Shown: positions 25,029 through 36,296, numbered from the stretch's first letter. The stretch is DNA of 64,000 bases from Okapia johnstoni (GCA_024291935.2 CM044317.1:20978230-21042229), one strand, 5' to 3'. The notes: generated from the sequence alone by a model not told the origin. Numbers and translations are program-made.

Positions 25029-25830
25029 TGTCAACTTAATCGTAAGCCATGATCATAATAATGTTAGCTAAATAACTTTATGTGGCACTGCCTAGTAAGG
25101 GAACTATGGAAAGGTTTGGATTTCTCCAAAATGGGAGGATTTTTAAAATAAGAAAGTAATCTTTATATCGCATATTATCACTAGGCTGTGTATTTCTTTT
25201 CAGGGATTTTTCTACCTTCAGGGTTGGATGTAGTTTAGTTACTATTGCCATAGCCAACCTGTAGTTTTACAGAAACAATTTCTTGTGGAATAATAGACGT
25301 CTTCATTTTAAAGCATTTTAAATGTAGTTTGAATATTTTCCACAGGATGCTACAATGTGAGTTATCACTTCATTTATCTTAAAGACTAAACTGTCAGTTA
25401 TATCTGACAGAAAAAAAAAATCACTGTGTAACCAGGTTAAGTGGTAAAATAATCCAGGCGTCAGTCAAAATAAGCATTTTACTGACTTTAATATTGATTA
25501 TATTTTTAACAGGAATTTAAGAATATTACTGGAATTTTAAAGTATATATATATATCTATTAAGCAAGAATTTCTTTTGCTCTGTCTGGCTTAAAATACTA
25601 CTCTGCTTAAGTATTTTTAATCACCAATAAGTAAATGCATTTTAAAATTCATCATTTAAGTCAATGTTAGTTTTATTAAAAAAATATAACGTTTTACAGT
25701 GTAACTATAATCTATCTCTGGAATTTGGTATCTAATGAGTTTTTAAACTATAAAACCTAATCTTTTTTTTTTAAAGCTCCTCTGTATTTTGTGTTTAGAG
25801 GCTTTCAATATGAAGATATATCTTACATAT

Positions 25831-25840
25831 AATAAATAAA
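25831..25840 (+). terminator. PLAGL1: Polyadenylation signal of PLAGL1 (overlapping AATAAA pair)
   Basis: The string AATAAATAAA contains two overlapping canonical hexamers 1.1 kb after the stop codon. A GT/T-rich stretch follows within about 30 bases. No other canonical signal of this quality lies between the stop codon and this site. Confidence 0.75.
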
Positions 25841-25860
25841 GTACAAATTCAGCAAATGGC

Positions 25861-27348
25861 TTGATTCATTTTTATATACAACCACACCCCCACTCTCCAT
25901 GCAGACATTTCCAGTTCCTCAGCCTGCTCCGTCATGCCCCCTCCTGGTCATCACATCCCCTACAGAAACAACTACTGGGACCTCTATTCAGCATTGATTA
26001 GAAACTTTTTTTTTTTTAAAAACAATAAGGTTTAAGGTTGAAGCTTGTATGCTTCATTAAATTCACAAAGAACTTATTTCTAAACTTACTGTATGACATT
26101 GTGAATTCTTCCAGAATGCTGTGTAATTTATTTCTGATGTATAGGGCAGAATACTAGTTTCTGAAGTGTCATCTATACTGAGCTACCATGATCCAGTTTT
26201 ACAGTGGTGTTTACCATTAGTTTCCAGTACAAATTATAAATTACTTCTTATTGGGATGTCTTCAAAAAGTATTATGGCCCATAATACTGTTTACTTTTGT
26301 TTGTTTGACCTCTAAATAGGGCGGGGGTGGGTAGAGAAAGGGGAACCTTGAGTTCATTTGTCCTGTTAAAGCAGCATATTAGCCAAACGTGAGAAACCAT
26401 GGTTCAACACAGTCCTTAGGAGTGAGCTGTTGACCGTCAAAGAAAGGATACAATGGCACACAGGCTACCTGGGGTCAGGAGGACTCCACTGCTCTGGGGT
26501 GTCTAAGCTCCCATGTCCACTCTTTCTTACCTCTCACTGAGGGAAGGCAGTCTCCCAGCAAGTGGAGAGGGGCAGAGAGGCAGCTCACCCTGGCTAAAGC
26601 TTCCATTTTCCATTTATAGAAGCTTCCACAAACACTTTTAGATGTCTTCAGTCAGTTCCAGAACACATACTTGATTTACCTGAGCATATAACATAGCAAT
26701 TGTTCCCCAAAATAACAGATCATAGTACTTTCAGATGTTGTGTTTGCTGTACCTGGAGGCTGGTACTCATATTTAGACAGAAAAAAATGGCTTATTCCTA
26801 AATAAAGTTCCATGATCTTGATAAAATAAAAATTCTCTGATTAAAAAGCATGAATTAAGTATAAATATCGCTACAAAAAAAGTTTACCAACCCTTAGGAT
26901 GATCAAGAGAAAAAAATAATTGAGACACCACCTCCCAACAGAGCTACATGAACTGAAAGTGTAATGAACAGTTGACTTCCAAGTTGGCCATGATAAGTAG
27001 ATGGCCTGAGTTCACTTAGAGGATCCTTTCTATAGGGTGGGAAGGTTATTGTAACCTGTTCCTCTCACTGTAGTGTTCCCCCAAAACACTGGTGTATTTG
27101 AGACAATTCTACATGGCATACACATGGACATTTAAAATAGGAGTAGCTACTAATGACAGTTTAATGTTCATTAGAAGCAAACACCAAAGTTTATCCAAGC
27201 TGAGATTTCATGCCTATTATGTAGAATAAACTAGGTAAAAAAAAGATTTTCCTAGGAAGTAATAAAGACTATTTCACCAAAAGTTTCTAATATCAAAGCA
27301 ACATTTTCTTTAAAAAGCCTAAAAAGTGTCCACTTAAAAAAAACCTTA
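25861..27348. other. Intergenic sequence between PLAGL1 and the repeat-rich region
   Basis: No gene or recognised transposon is seen. The sequence is AT-rich with a poly-T run near 26007. A possible minus-strand polyadenylation hexamer (TTTATT on the plus strand) is present near 26127, which might serve ZC2HC1B, but it is more than 2 kb from that gene's stop. Confidence 0.5.
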
Positions 27349-27790
27349 ACACATGTATATGGAATCTAGAAAAATAGTACAGATGAACCTATTTGCAAAG
27401 CAGAAATAGGGACACAGAGAACAAATGTGTGGACACCAAGCGGGGGAAGGGGGAGTGTGTGACGGGATGAACTGGGAGATTGGGATTGACATATATACAT
27501 TACTATGCATAAAATGGGCTTCCCCAATGGCTCAGTGGGTAAAGAATCCACCTGCAATGCAGGAGACATAGGAGATGCAGGCTCAATCCCTGAGTCAGGA
27601 AGATGCCTTGGAGGAGGAAATGGCAACCCATTCCAGTATTCTTGCCTGGAGAATCCCATAGATAGAGGAGTCTGGCAGGCTACAGTCCAAAGGGTCGGAC
27701 ACAACTGAGCCACTAAGCACGTGTGTATAAAACAGATAACTAATAAGAACCTACTGTATAGCACAGGGGGAAAAAAGCTTCAAGTGAATC
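27349..27790 (+). mobile_element. L1 3' UTR fragment (cetartiodactyl type), split by a SINE
   Basis: Sense-strand L1 3' end phrases flank the SINE: 'catgtatatggaatctagaa' and 'gggagattgggattgacata' on the left, then 'gataactaataagaacctac' and 'tgtatagcacaggg' on the right. No coding part is included. Confidence 0.75.
27515..27728 (+). mobile_element. Bov-tA SINE inserted in L1 3' UTR
   Basis: It starts with the tRNA-like head GGGCTTCCCCAATGGCTC and includes 'gtattcttgcctggagaatc' and a 'gggtcggacacaactgag' tail. Flanking tgcataaaa and tgtataaaa look like a decayed target-site duplication, which places it after the L1 insertion. Confidence 0.9.
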
Positions 27791-28104
27791 TTTAAATTAA
27801 GCATTATCATACAGGTTGATGTGTTGTTTAATGATTTGAGGGGAAAAATTTGAAGGAAGTAGATAAAATCTGAATGTAGTTTTTACTTGTTCTACATGAT
27901 GTCTCCAAAGAAATCGCAGGCGTGTAAACAGATGCCTCCCGTTCCCTCACCTTAGGTGGAGTTCCTGGGTACGACCATCCAGGTCGAGGACGGTTAGGGA
28001 GCCAGGCTGAAAGCAGAAAGAGAAGGCACTTACTTTGGAACTTTGTTGTTCCCATATTGAGAATGTCAAGTAATACAGGCCTCTTTAAATTGTTCATTGT
28101 TTTT

Positions 28105-28430
28105 AACAATTCACAATATCAAAAATTCTCCAGCTTCATAGCAATCCTATTCAGTGTCAATCTCAGGGACCTGTCTTCGTTTGGAAAAAGGGACAGGGCA
28201 GTAACCTTCCTGGTCAAAATGAAGAATCATTTCCCTTTCCTGTTAAATCCAAGAAACAAAATGAAAAATCATTCCTGCTTCCTGTCAAATTCGAGAAGCA
28301 AAAACTGAATGTCCCTTCAAACTATATGTTTAACAAAAGAGTAAGTTTCAAGAGCATACATTTTAGTAACCCAAATCAGGATTTGCCCAAATTCCTCTTT
28401 GGCCTGCTATGGATTCATTCTCTTAAAGGC
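28105..28430 (+). other. Unidentified ~105-codon open frame with an in-frame 42-bp tandem repeat
   Basis: A plus-strand frame with no ATG near its start runs open to TAA at about 28428. Within it lie two adjacent 42-base units, 28215-28256 and 28257-28298. Translated, the units begin QNEESFPFPVK and QNEKSFLLPVK, a 14-residue repeat, followed by a weaker third start (QKLNVPS). I do not recognise a protein family. It lies just beyond the ZC2HC1B stop, antisense to that gene's presumed 3' UTR. It may be chance, a relic of an old retroelement, or part of an unknown transcript. Confidence 0.25.
28215..28298 (+). repeat. Two-copy 42-bp imperfect tandem repeat
   Basis: Both copies start 'caaaatga' and share 'aatcatt', 'cttcctgt' and 'aaatt/aaatc' blocks at the same offsets. 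The copies are adjacent and have the same length with no indels. Confidence 0.85.
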
Positions 28431-28510
28431 TAATTAACTGTGTCTTGCCCATTAGATGACTGGCAACACGTAGAAGTTAATTTTTTTTTTCCTTACCTGG
28501 CCTCTAGGAG

Positions 28511-28581
28511 TTAATCTTTTTTAGAAGATTTAGTAAATCCTTGTCTGAGTTTTGCTCCAGAAGCAGGGTCCACTGCTAATC
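28511..28581 (-). CDS. ZC2HC1B: ZC2HC1B last coding exon (C-terminus and stop)
   Basis: On the minus strand, after the acceptor 'tctgtaaag', the exon supplies two bases of a split Gly codon (G|GA), then 22 residues containing DPASGAKLRQGF and ending KSSKKD, then TAA (plus-strand 28511-28513). The phase fits exactly with the exon at 35216-35321. The basic, serine-rich C-terminus matches the end of mammalian ZC2HC1B. This exon is too short to appear as an isolated open frame. The stop lies about 2.7 kb from the PLAGL1 polyadenylation signal, in tail-to-tail arrangement. Confidence 0.93.
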
Positions 28582-29404
28582 CTTTACAGACATAAACAGA
28601 TTTGTTATTATGTAAAAGCAAACATTAGCAACAACAGAAAAAAGGGATGATTATGAAATTCTTACATTGGACTCAAAAGTCTCTATTCTTCCTTTTTGTT
28701 TCGTTTTGGAGCTATAGACAAGTTCTCAGTCCCTATCCTGGACCAGATAATAAGGAAAACAGACTCTGTGTTAGAAGCCCTCTGTCTTCTACCCTTAAGC
28801 CTTCACTTACCCATGGAGGGGCTCATTGGCCCACTACCTCAATGACCCCCCCCACCATTTATACAAATTGACCCTCAACACCTGATCCCACTACAGCCCC
28901 AGCTTTCAAAATATACCCAGAGAATGTTCCATGGCTTCACAATTCTTTGCCTGGTCTCGTGCTAGAAAGGGTTTGATAAACCTCATGAAAGCATGAGAGG
29001 TCTTCCCTCTCAGTGGTTTACACAGTGATGGACTCATTTCCCAAACAGGACTCTCCTCCTCTGTGTTCAGCAGCACTGCTAGGAATGAAGATATAGGAAT
29101 CTATGGGCATAACACGCCACAGTTTGTGCTGAACCATATGGGATGGAACAGGATTCTCAGGGAAATCATTAAAAAAGAAAAAAGAGTAGTACTCTCTGTC
29201 CTAGAGGCCTCTTTTCTAATCAGTGTTTTACAAAGGAAGAATGACCAAACAACCCCAGGAAACTGTGAATCAATATCAAAGGATGCAGGATAGAACTCAG
29301 TGATCATATTACCCAAAGATTTACAAGTTTTGTTTTTTCCAAGGAATCAGTAACTGACCCTTCAATACTCATTACATTTGCTATGCAATTAAGTTGGGTA
29401 AGGA

Positions 29405-29515
29405 GGGGAGTATTCTTGCCTGAAAAATCCCATGGACAGAGGAGCCTGGCAGGCTACAGTCTATGGAGTCACAAAGAGGAGAACACGATTGAGCAACTGA
29501 GCACACAAGCACAAG
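29405..29515 (+). mobile_element. Bov-tA SINE, 5'-truncated
   Basis: Only the 3' half is present: 'agtattcttgcctgaaaaat', 'gacagaggagcctggcaggc' and a decayed 'gagcaactgagcacac' tail. Confidence 0.85.
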
Positions 29516-29845
29516 AAGGGGAGGCTGGTGCAGGCAGGCAGGCTTCACTTGATCAAATCCACTGGCTCCAGAAACCAAAGCAGAAACCAGAGCTACATCT
29601 TCACGGTGATCTCAGTCTCTCTGTATAAAGGTGCCGGAGAAGCTGCTGCCCAGAGGTACCTTCCCTGTAAATCTGTCACTCCTATATCAAAATCCTTGAG
29701 AAAATAGCCATGTAGATATTTGCTGACTAGGCTATAAACTCAGTTCTCATCTGAACATTAGAATCTTTGTGAGAAAGAAGAGCCATATACTTTTCTAAAA
29801 TAATTTCCTAAACATATATCTACTAAGTAATATCTATATTTCTCC

Positions 29846-29930
29846 AGAGGATCTTCTCGACCCCGGGATCGAACCTGGGTCTCCTGCATTGCAGGCAGAT
29901 TCTTTACCATCTGCACCACCAGGGAAGCCT
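29846..29930 (-). mobile_element. Bov-tA SINE head fragment, minus strand
   Basis: Reverse complement of the tRNA-like head: the plus strand reads 'gggatcgaacctgggtctcc' and ends 'caccagggaagcct'. The tail half is absent. Confidence 0.85.
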
Positions 29931-29949
29931 AATATATATACTAGTATAT

Positions 29950-30367
29950 GTTGTTCAGTTGCCCAGTCATGTCCAACTCTTTGCGACTCCATGGATTGCA
30001 GCATACCAGGCCTCCCTATCCGTCACCATCTCCTGAAGTTTGCCCAAGTTCATGTCCATTGCATTGGTGATGCCATCCAGCCATCTAATCCTCTGATGCC
30101 TTTTTCTCCTTCTGCCCTCAATCTTTCCCAGCATCAGGGACTTTTCCAGTGAGTCAGGTGTTCGCATCAGATGGCCAAAATACTGGAGCTTCAGCTTCAG
30201 CATCAGTCCTTCCAATGAATATTCAGGGTTGATTTCCTTTAAGACTGACTGGTTTGAGCTCCGTGTTGTCCAAGGGACTTTCAAGAATCTTCTCCAGTTC
30301 AAAGGCATCAATTCTTTGGCATTCTGCTTTCTTTACGGTCCAGCTCTCACAACTGTATGTTGTGAGA
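29950..30367 (-). mobile_element. BovB (RTE) LINE, 5'-truncated, minus strand
   Basis: The plus strand begins with the reverse-complement BovB 3' end (gttgttcagttgcccagtca) and runs into the ORF2 C-terminal region. The minus-strand frame 30311-29967 encodes a recognisable piece of the BovB ORF2 end ([20 protein letters not shown]). Identical flanks tactagtatat at 29939-29949 and 30368-30378 are a clean 11-base target-site duplication. It is not able to transpose. Confidence 0.92.
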
Positions 30368-30489
30368 TACTAGTATATAATATGTACTAAATAATATATA
30401 ATATTTATGTTTATGTAATTATCTCCTTCATGTTTTTTGACCCAGATTTCCCAAAGTAGAGGAAGATTTGCTTGGCTCTACCATTTTCT

Positions 30490-30662
30490 ATTAAAAACTA
30501 CTTGTGGAAGTTGCTTCCCCTCTCTGTGCTTTCCTCACCTGTAAACTACGGCTATGAATAGTAGGTCTATCCTCTTGTGTTACTGTGAGGATTAAATAAG
30601 GATTAATGAAGATTGATATTTCAAGAGCTTAGAAGAGCATACAATTAAGCACTGGCTACTGT
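30490..30662 (+). repeat. MIR SINE
   Basis: The MIR order is visible: 'cctctctgtgctttcctcac', 'ctgtaaactacggc', 'ttactgtgaggattaaataa' and 'agcactggctact'. Confidence 0.65.
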
Positions 30663-32265
30663 CCATGAAGAAGGGAAACAGTCGGTACAGCAAAAAAGTA
30701 GACACAACCTACCTATTCAACATCAGGAAAATAAACAAGTTACATTGTATTTTTGTGATACCATATGTATCTTTGAAAACACATGATACTATGTTTTTAA
30801 AGAAACTCTTTGCCATAGGGAAATGTTCAAAGTTTGTGGGAAAAAAATCAGGATATGTACATGGACTATGATCCTAATTTAGATCAAAAGAAAACAAAAG
30901 AGGCAGAGTATAAAGAGAAAAAGTGAAAAGAGGTATCAGCATTAACGATAGACATGTCAGGGTGTAGAATTATGGATGATTTTTATTTTCTTCATATTTT
31001 CTCTCCATTTTCCAAAATCTTCATAAGCATGAATTTCTCACATGGCAACTTTTTTAAAAATGCCCTTTCTCAGGAGACATTTTGGCAGGCTAACTTAAAA
31101 GCCTGTAGAACCAAAAAGTTCCTAGGTCATCGTAAGAGCCTCACTTTCACAGACGCATGTGTCCAGGGCAGTGACACCAGCATCGCCGTTAATCACACAT
31201 AGTCTGGATGCTTCGCTGAGGATTTACAGCCCTCCTTGCTCTAGCAGCTGCCTTCCATTCTAACTTTAACCCCAGTTCTTCTCCATGCTTTGGCCAAATG
31301 GGCCTTTTTTTTTTTTCCCTGAGTATGTGTTGTGTTCTTATTTTCATATCTCTGTTGCTTCCGCAACTTTTCTCCATTGGTCAAAATCTAGCTCATCCCA
31401 AATGCCTCCACCTCTATGAAGCTTTCTCTCTCTGACCGTCACCTCCTCCATAAAACCTCCTGGGAAATGTAGATCTCTTTCCTGTAGTCCCTTAAGACTT
31501 TTATATCCCACTGTTAAACATTAGATATAATGATTACTGACTGCGGATTGTGCCTAACGTCTTCCCTCACTGTGAATTTAAAACAAAAGGTTATAAATGG
31601 GAGATTCTAAATGCTTGTTTTACTCAAAAGAGTCAAAGAATGAACGCTGGGGTTTTAGAGGGCTAACTAACAGCTAGATGGAAGACAATAATAGGATTTA
31701 TATGGAAGGTGAGTGACATCAAGTGTCCTCAACTACGGATTGTCAATCTCAAGATAGCTAGAGCACCACCAACAGTTTTTAAAAGATCCTTTGATTACAA
31801 ATAGATTAGTACTGACCAGAACAAAAACAAAAATGGCCAGTAGATGAGAATCTGATTCACACACGGGCCTATTTACATTAGTGAAAAGTACTCAGTGCTT
31901 TTCTCCAAGCCTTAAACAGTTTTGAAAATTCACCTCCCCTCAATATACTTCTGCTTTCTCTCCAGAATGGCTTCAAATGAAAAGTGACTAATTTAAAAGC
32001 ACACTAACCTTGGTGATTTTATTTTTAAATGTTCACTGGTGAGCCCACAGGTAAGAACAGAAACTAAATTGAAAAAGCATCTTGAACCAGAAATAAAAGA
32101 AAAAGCTATCTCTTAAAGCTAATAAACATGACAATTCTATTCATATTTCAGTAATTTAAGTGAGAAATCATAGACTCAAGATACCCACTTTGTCCAACAT
32201 ATTTCATCCAAAAAGTATTTACTGAGCATTTCATAAATGCCATGAACAATTCTAACAAGTAGAGA
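30663..32265. other. ZC2HC1B intron: no gene recognised, probable L2 remnant
   Basis: The stretch near 31370-31600 resembles the L2 3' end ('cccaaatgcctccacctcta', 'aagctttctctctctgacc', 'ccactgttaaac'). The rest is unassigned AT-rich sequence. Small open frames here have no recognisable domain. Confidence 0.45.
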
Positions 32266-32428
32266 TGTGTGTGAGCTAAGTCACTTCAGCCATGTCTAAC
32301 TCTCTGAGACCCCATGGACTGTAGCCCACCAGGCTCCTCTGTCCATGAGATTTTCCAGGCAAGAATACTGGAGTGGGTTACCATGCCCTCCTCCAGGGGA
32401 TCTTCCCAATCCAGGGATCGAACCTGAG
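32266..32428 (-). mobile_element. Bov-tA SINE, minus strand
   Basis: The plus strand shows 'ctaagtcacttcagccatgt', 'gactgtagcccaccaggctc', 'aagaatactggagtgggtta' and 'ccagggatcgaacctg', in reverse-complement Bov-tA order. The head is truncated. Confidence 0.9.
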
Positions 32429-34039
32429 CAGTACAATACAAAATAAACCAAGTAGACAGATTCCTGCCTTCTTGAAGCTTACATTCCCTTTTCTGGCATA
32501 GTGGGTGGGACAGGAAGAAGATAAATACGTACTGAATCTTAGATGATGGTAACTGCTATTTTGGAAAACTACACGAATTAGGGCGGGCTTGATTACTTTG
32601 AAACACAGAGGTTGGGTGGCTGTGGGGCCCACTGGGAAGACACTCTGCTAAGAGCTGGAGGGAGGGAGGGAGACGGCAGGGTAGATCACTGAGGGATGTT
32701 TCGGTTTTTGGCAGAGGGGGCGGCCAGTGCAAAGGCCCTGAGCTAGGAGTGAGCAGGAGCAAGAGAGGCTGAGGGAGCCAGATGGAGAGGAAACAGTGGA
32801 TGGTGCGGTCAGCTGGTGGCACAGAACCTAGTGTGGGCTATGTTGGATTCTGCCTTTCACTTAACAACATCACAGTGATTTACAAACCACTGTTGATGAG
32901 TTAACAACAAATATGATATACTTTGCTTAGGTCTGCTGGCCTGCTCATCTATTTCCTAGTGTATCAGAACAGTGTCTGTGGACCATCCTGCTCATCGCCA
33001 CATACTGGGACACAGGACTGCCGCCCTGATTCAGGACCTTTCCACTTGTACCTCGCTGCTGCTTTAACTATTGACTTCAAGGAAGGAAACTATTTTCCTC
33101 TTTTCAATACTAGGCCTGTCTTCCCTCATTCCCAGTCTCTTTCCTGTTTTACTCAACCAGGGAGTGAAGGTCCTAGACTCCGAGGCTGTGCTTGTATTTG
33201 ACTTGGCGCACTGTCAGCGTTGTCTAATCTCAATGAACTAAGAAATACTCCTTGACAAACAAACTCAAAGGGATGTTTTTCACCGAAAGGGAAGCATTAT
33301 AACATATTCTTTGAAAAAATAAGAAGAAACTATAATATAAAGAAATGGTCTTTTCTCAAGGACACTAGTTATTTTACTTTAGGAAAAAAAGCTTGTTAGT
33401 GGAAGTTTTACCAAAAGAATACATAAATGATTTGAATTATTTTTTTCCTTAGTAAAAACTAAAACCCACCTCATGCTTAAGTTTTCCACAGACAGTGAGG
33501 AAAAAAAACAACTAGTGGTTTGAGTTTAGATGGCTATGAATTTTTAAAATATCAATTCTTTACCCATGATAAGCAACTCAGGAGGGATTTAAAAACTAAT
33601 GATAAAGATTTCTGGTACTGTTACCTTATGGACTATGAGACTGGCACTTCTTATTCTGGTTCTCATAATACCTTCAAAATAAGACTCCTGACCAGAGGTG
33701 CCAATATGGTCATGATTTCATTCACTTCATTCATTGCCTTCATAGTGATGCTGACCATAAAGAAGAATGTCCATTACTAGCAATGCAGCTCAATGAAGAG
33801 GAAAAACACAGGCGATATCTAACCCGGCTCTGCTGTCTACCAGCTGTGTGTCTTAAACAACTCGCCCTCTCTGAGCCTCCGTTCCCACTCCATAGGTTAA
33901 AACCTTTGGAGGATTATTGTGAAGATTAAAAGAAATGGGTCAAGCATACAGTAAGTACTAAAATAGTGAGCATTCCTTTTTCCTACTTTGAAGACATTAT
34001 TTCATTCTAGGAAGGAAATTCTTCCCCATTTTCTTTTTT
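32429..34039. other. ZC2HC1B intron: unassigned sequence
   Basis: I see a MIR near 33808-33975 and nothing else I can name. The 86-codon frame at 33520-33780 ends in a hydrophobic stretch but has no recognised family and no splice context, so I do not call it a gene. Confidence 0.5.
33808..33975 (+). repeat. MIR SINE
   Basis: It includes 'ctctgctgtctaccagctgt', 'ctctctgagcctccgttccc', 'ggattattgtgaagattaaa' and 'catacagtaagtact', matching MIR order. Confidence 0.65.
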
Positions 34040-34890
34040 TTCAGCCTTACTGCGATCTAATTGAATATAATGTACAAGTTTAGGGTGTACAATGTGATGG
34101 ATGATTTACCACATGTATGTATTACAAAATGATTACCACAGTAAGACGGGTTAACACACTCATCACCTCACATAGTTACTTTTGTGTATATGTGTGTGTG
34201 TGTCTGTGTGCTGAGAATATTTAAGATTTATTCTCTCAGCAACTTTTAAGTAGATAATACAGTACTGTTAACTGCAGTCTTCCTGCTGAACATTAGATTC
34301 CCCGAACTCATTCATCTTATTACTGGAAGTTTGTACCCTTTGACCAACATCTCCCCATTTCCCCCACCCTACCCTCCACCCCTGGCAACCACCATTCTAC
34401 TCTCTGTTTTTATGAGTTTAACATTTTAAGGTTCCACACATGGCTTCCCAGGTGGTACACTGGTAAGAATCCACCTGCAGGAGACGCGAGAGATTCAGGT
34501 TTGATCTCTGGGTTAGGAAGATGCCCTGGAGAAGCGAATGGCAACCCACTCCAGTATTCTTGCCTGGAAAATTCCACAGAGGACATAGTGGGCCCATGGG
34601 ATGGCAAAGAGTCGGACATGACTGAGCATGCACATAACCGAGATCATACAGTATTTGTCCTCCTTCTGACTTATTTCACCTCAAGGTTTATCCATGAAGT
34701 TGAAAATGGAAGGATTTCCTTCTCTTTTTATTGCTGAATAGTATTCCATTGTGTATATATATGCCGTCTTTATCCATTCACCCATCAATGAATATGAAGG
34801 GTGTTTCTGTATCTTGGCTATTTGAAACATGCTGTAATGAACATGGGAGTACAGATATCCCTCTGAGACCACAATTTCATTTTCTTCCCT
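34040..34890 (-). mobile_element. L1 3' end, antisense, old, split by a SINE
   Basis: The plus strand shows reverse-complement L1 3' UTR/ORF2-end phrases: 'ttactgcgatctaattgaat', 'ccctggcaaccaccattcta', 'gctgaatagtattccattgt' and 'atccattcacccatcaatga'. The block 34441-34634 interrupting it is a Bov-tA. Confidence 0.75.
34441..34634 (+). mobile_element. Bov-tA SINE inserted in an L1
   Basis: It starts 'tggcttcccaggtggtacac', includes 'cccactccagtattcttgcc' and ends 'agtcggacatgactgagcat'. L1 sequence resumes immediately after it ('gagatcatacagtatttgtc'). Confidence 0.9.
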
Positions 34891-35215
34891 TATTTTCAAC
34901 ACAAAACCTGACACACTGCCATCTCCCATCCTTAATCTCTTCTTAATTTTACCAGACCTGGGAACAACAGTTCTAGCCCCGGCTGTTGTCGTCAGATCTG
35001 ACTTTGTATACTGTCAAGAGTTGTCTAATCTTGGTAAATTAGGAAATATCCTTTCTTGCCAAATAAGCTCTAAACCTCAAACAAACTCACATATCTTTAT
35101 ATCCCAAAGCAACTTTGGATGTCGTAGCTTTTGCTGACTGCCAGCAAATCCCAAGGCCAACAGTGGTCTCCTCTGACCCCGTCATTCGATAGCTGAGACA
35201 CTCGCTCCAACTCAC

Positions 35216-35321
35216 CTGGCCTGGTTGGCGCTGCACTGGCCTCCAGGGCCCTGTTCTGTAGCAGAGCTCCCACGGCACTGGTTACGGTCGGTTCTTTTTT
35301 TGGACTCATTTGAGCTCTACC
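35216..35321 (-). CDS. ZC2HC1B: ZC2HC1B fifth internal coding exon (as counted from 57809)
   Basis: On the minus strand, after the acceptor 'tccctctccag', the exon encodes 35 residues beginning GRAQMSPKKEPTVTSAVGAL and ending AAPTRP plus the first base of a Gly codon. The donor is gtgagt at 35215. It starts on a codon boundary that matches the end of the exon at 40546 and ends in phase 1, matching the last exon. The open frame runs on beyond both splice sites by chance, which makes a longer isolated ORF (35540-35097) that should not be taken as a gene. The exon is serine/alanine-rich and probably unstructured; the KKEP motif is characteristic of this family. Confidence 0.93.
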
Positions 35322-36264
35322 CTGGAGAGGGAGACAGAGGGAGAGGGAGATCAGCGGGGAGGTGGGGGGTGGCGGAGGAGAAGGGAAGAGCTCTGTCAGC
35401 TCGGGTAGCATACAGGAGGCAATGTGGTCTCCCTGCACCAGCAGCAGGGTGGGGACCTGTGACACCCAGGAGAGGTGGACCCACACACCCTGCACCTCAG
35501 TAACCTGGCTCCTGTCCTTCCTGCTGGGGCTCAAAACCATGCCTGGGTTTTGGCGCTTTCATTCCACAATCAAGCCCTTTGGGGGAGTAGTGATGTGTTA
35601 ATCCTGTTCGATCAGTTGTGAGGAGACATAAGAAATCACTTAATGTCAATAAGGATAGTTATGGAACATTTGGGCTTTTCATTACACTCGAAGATGATTT
35701 TGTTTTTAAATACATGCACAGAGAAGAAAAGCAGACACTGGCAGGCACCAAATGTTTTAAACATGGAATTCCAACATCCCCATGACACTCCCCACCCTAC
35801 CGAGTGGCGGTAGAAGAGTCGTATTAACACGGAAGAAGGACTGAAAGGTTTCTTGGGAGTTCCTTTGTGCCCTCCCTTTTACCTTGCCACAGATCCCTCC
35901 ACATTTCCATGGCAACTCCGGTACAAAGATAACCTGTTCCTCCAAGTGAGAATCCTCACTTGGGCAGGGCCTGCTGCGAGGCGATGGCATGCAGCTCATC
36001 CCCAGGCAAACAAAGAAAGTTATTTTCAGAGAACCCATCCTGGTCTCTTTTGGTTAAGGGTATAACACATTTTTTAAAGCTGATTATGTTTAAAATAGAA
36101 ACACATTTCAGCTGTGCTGTTAACAGCCCTTCCAAACTGAGACAACACCTCCCTTTTTGTTCTCCCTCTGAATAAGCTCCACTATGAGGCAGGGCCCCAG
36201 AGTGGCGAAGCTGGCATGGGGGAAACAGCAGTGCTGTTCAGATACACTCTACAGTGAGTTTACT

Positions 36265-36296
36265 CAGAAAGCAAGCAATTCAGAAAGCAAGCAATT
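36265..36296 (+). repeat. Perfect 16-bp tandem duplication
   Basis: Two exact adjacent copies of cagaaagcaagcaatt. It lies in a ZC2HC1B intron. Perfect identity suggests a recent slippage event. Confidence 0.9.

Larger units (their letters stand above)
24717..25860 (+). other. PLAGL1: PLAGL1 3' UTR
   Basis: The AT-rich region follows the stop codon. It begins with a poly-T run at 24720-24740, and has several A- and T-rich blocks. It ends shortly after a tandem AATAAA at 25831-25840. No transposon is recognised inside it. A 16-base tandem duplication sits at 24997-25028. The exact cleavage position is inferred. Confidence 0.7.

Noticed and set aside
33520..33780. 86-codon frame with a hydrophobic C-terminus as a small membrane protein
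   Set aside because: No family recognised, no promoter or splice evidence, and it lies in an intron of ZC2HC1B on the opposite strand. Chance is the simplest explanation.
35097..35540. 147-codon minus-strand ORF as an independent gene
   Set aside because: Only the 35 codons between the acceptor at 35321 and the donor at 35216 match ZC2HC1B. The rest is chance extension into introns.
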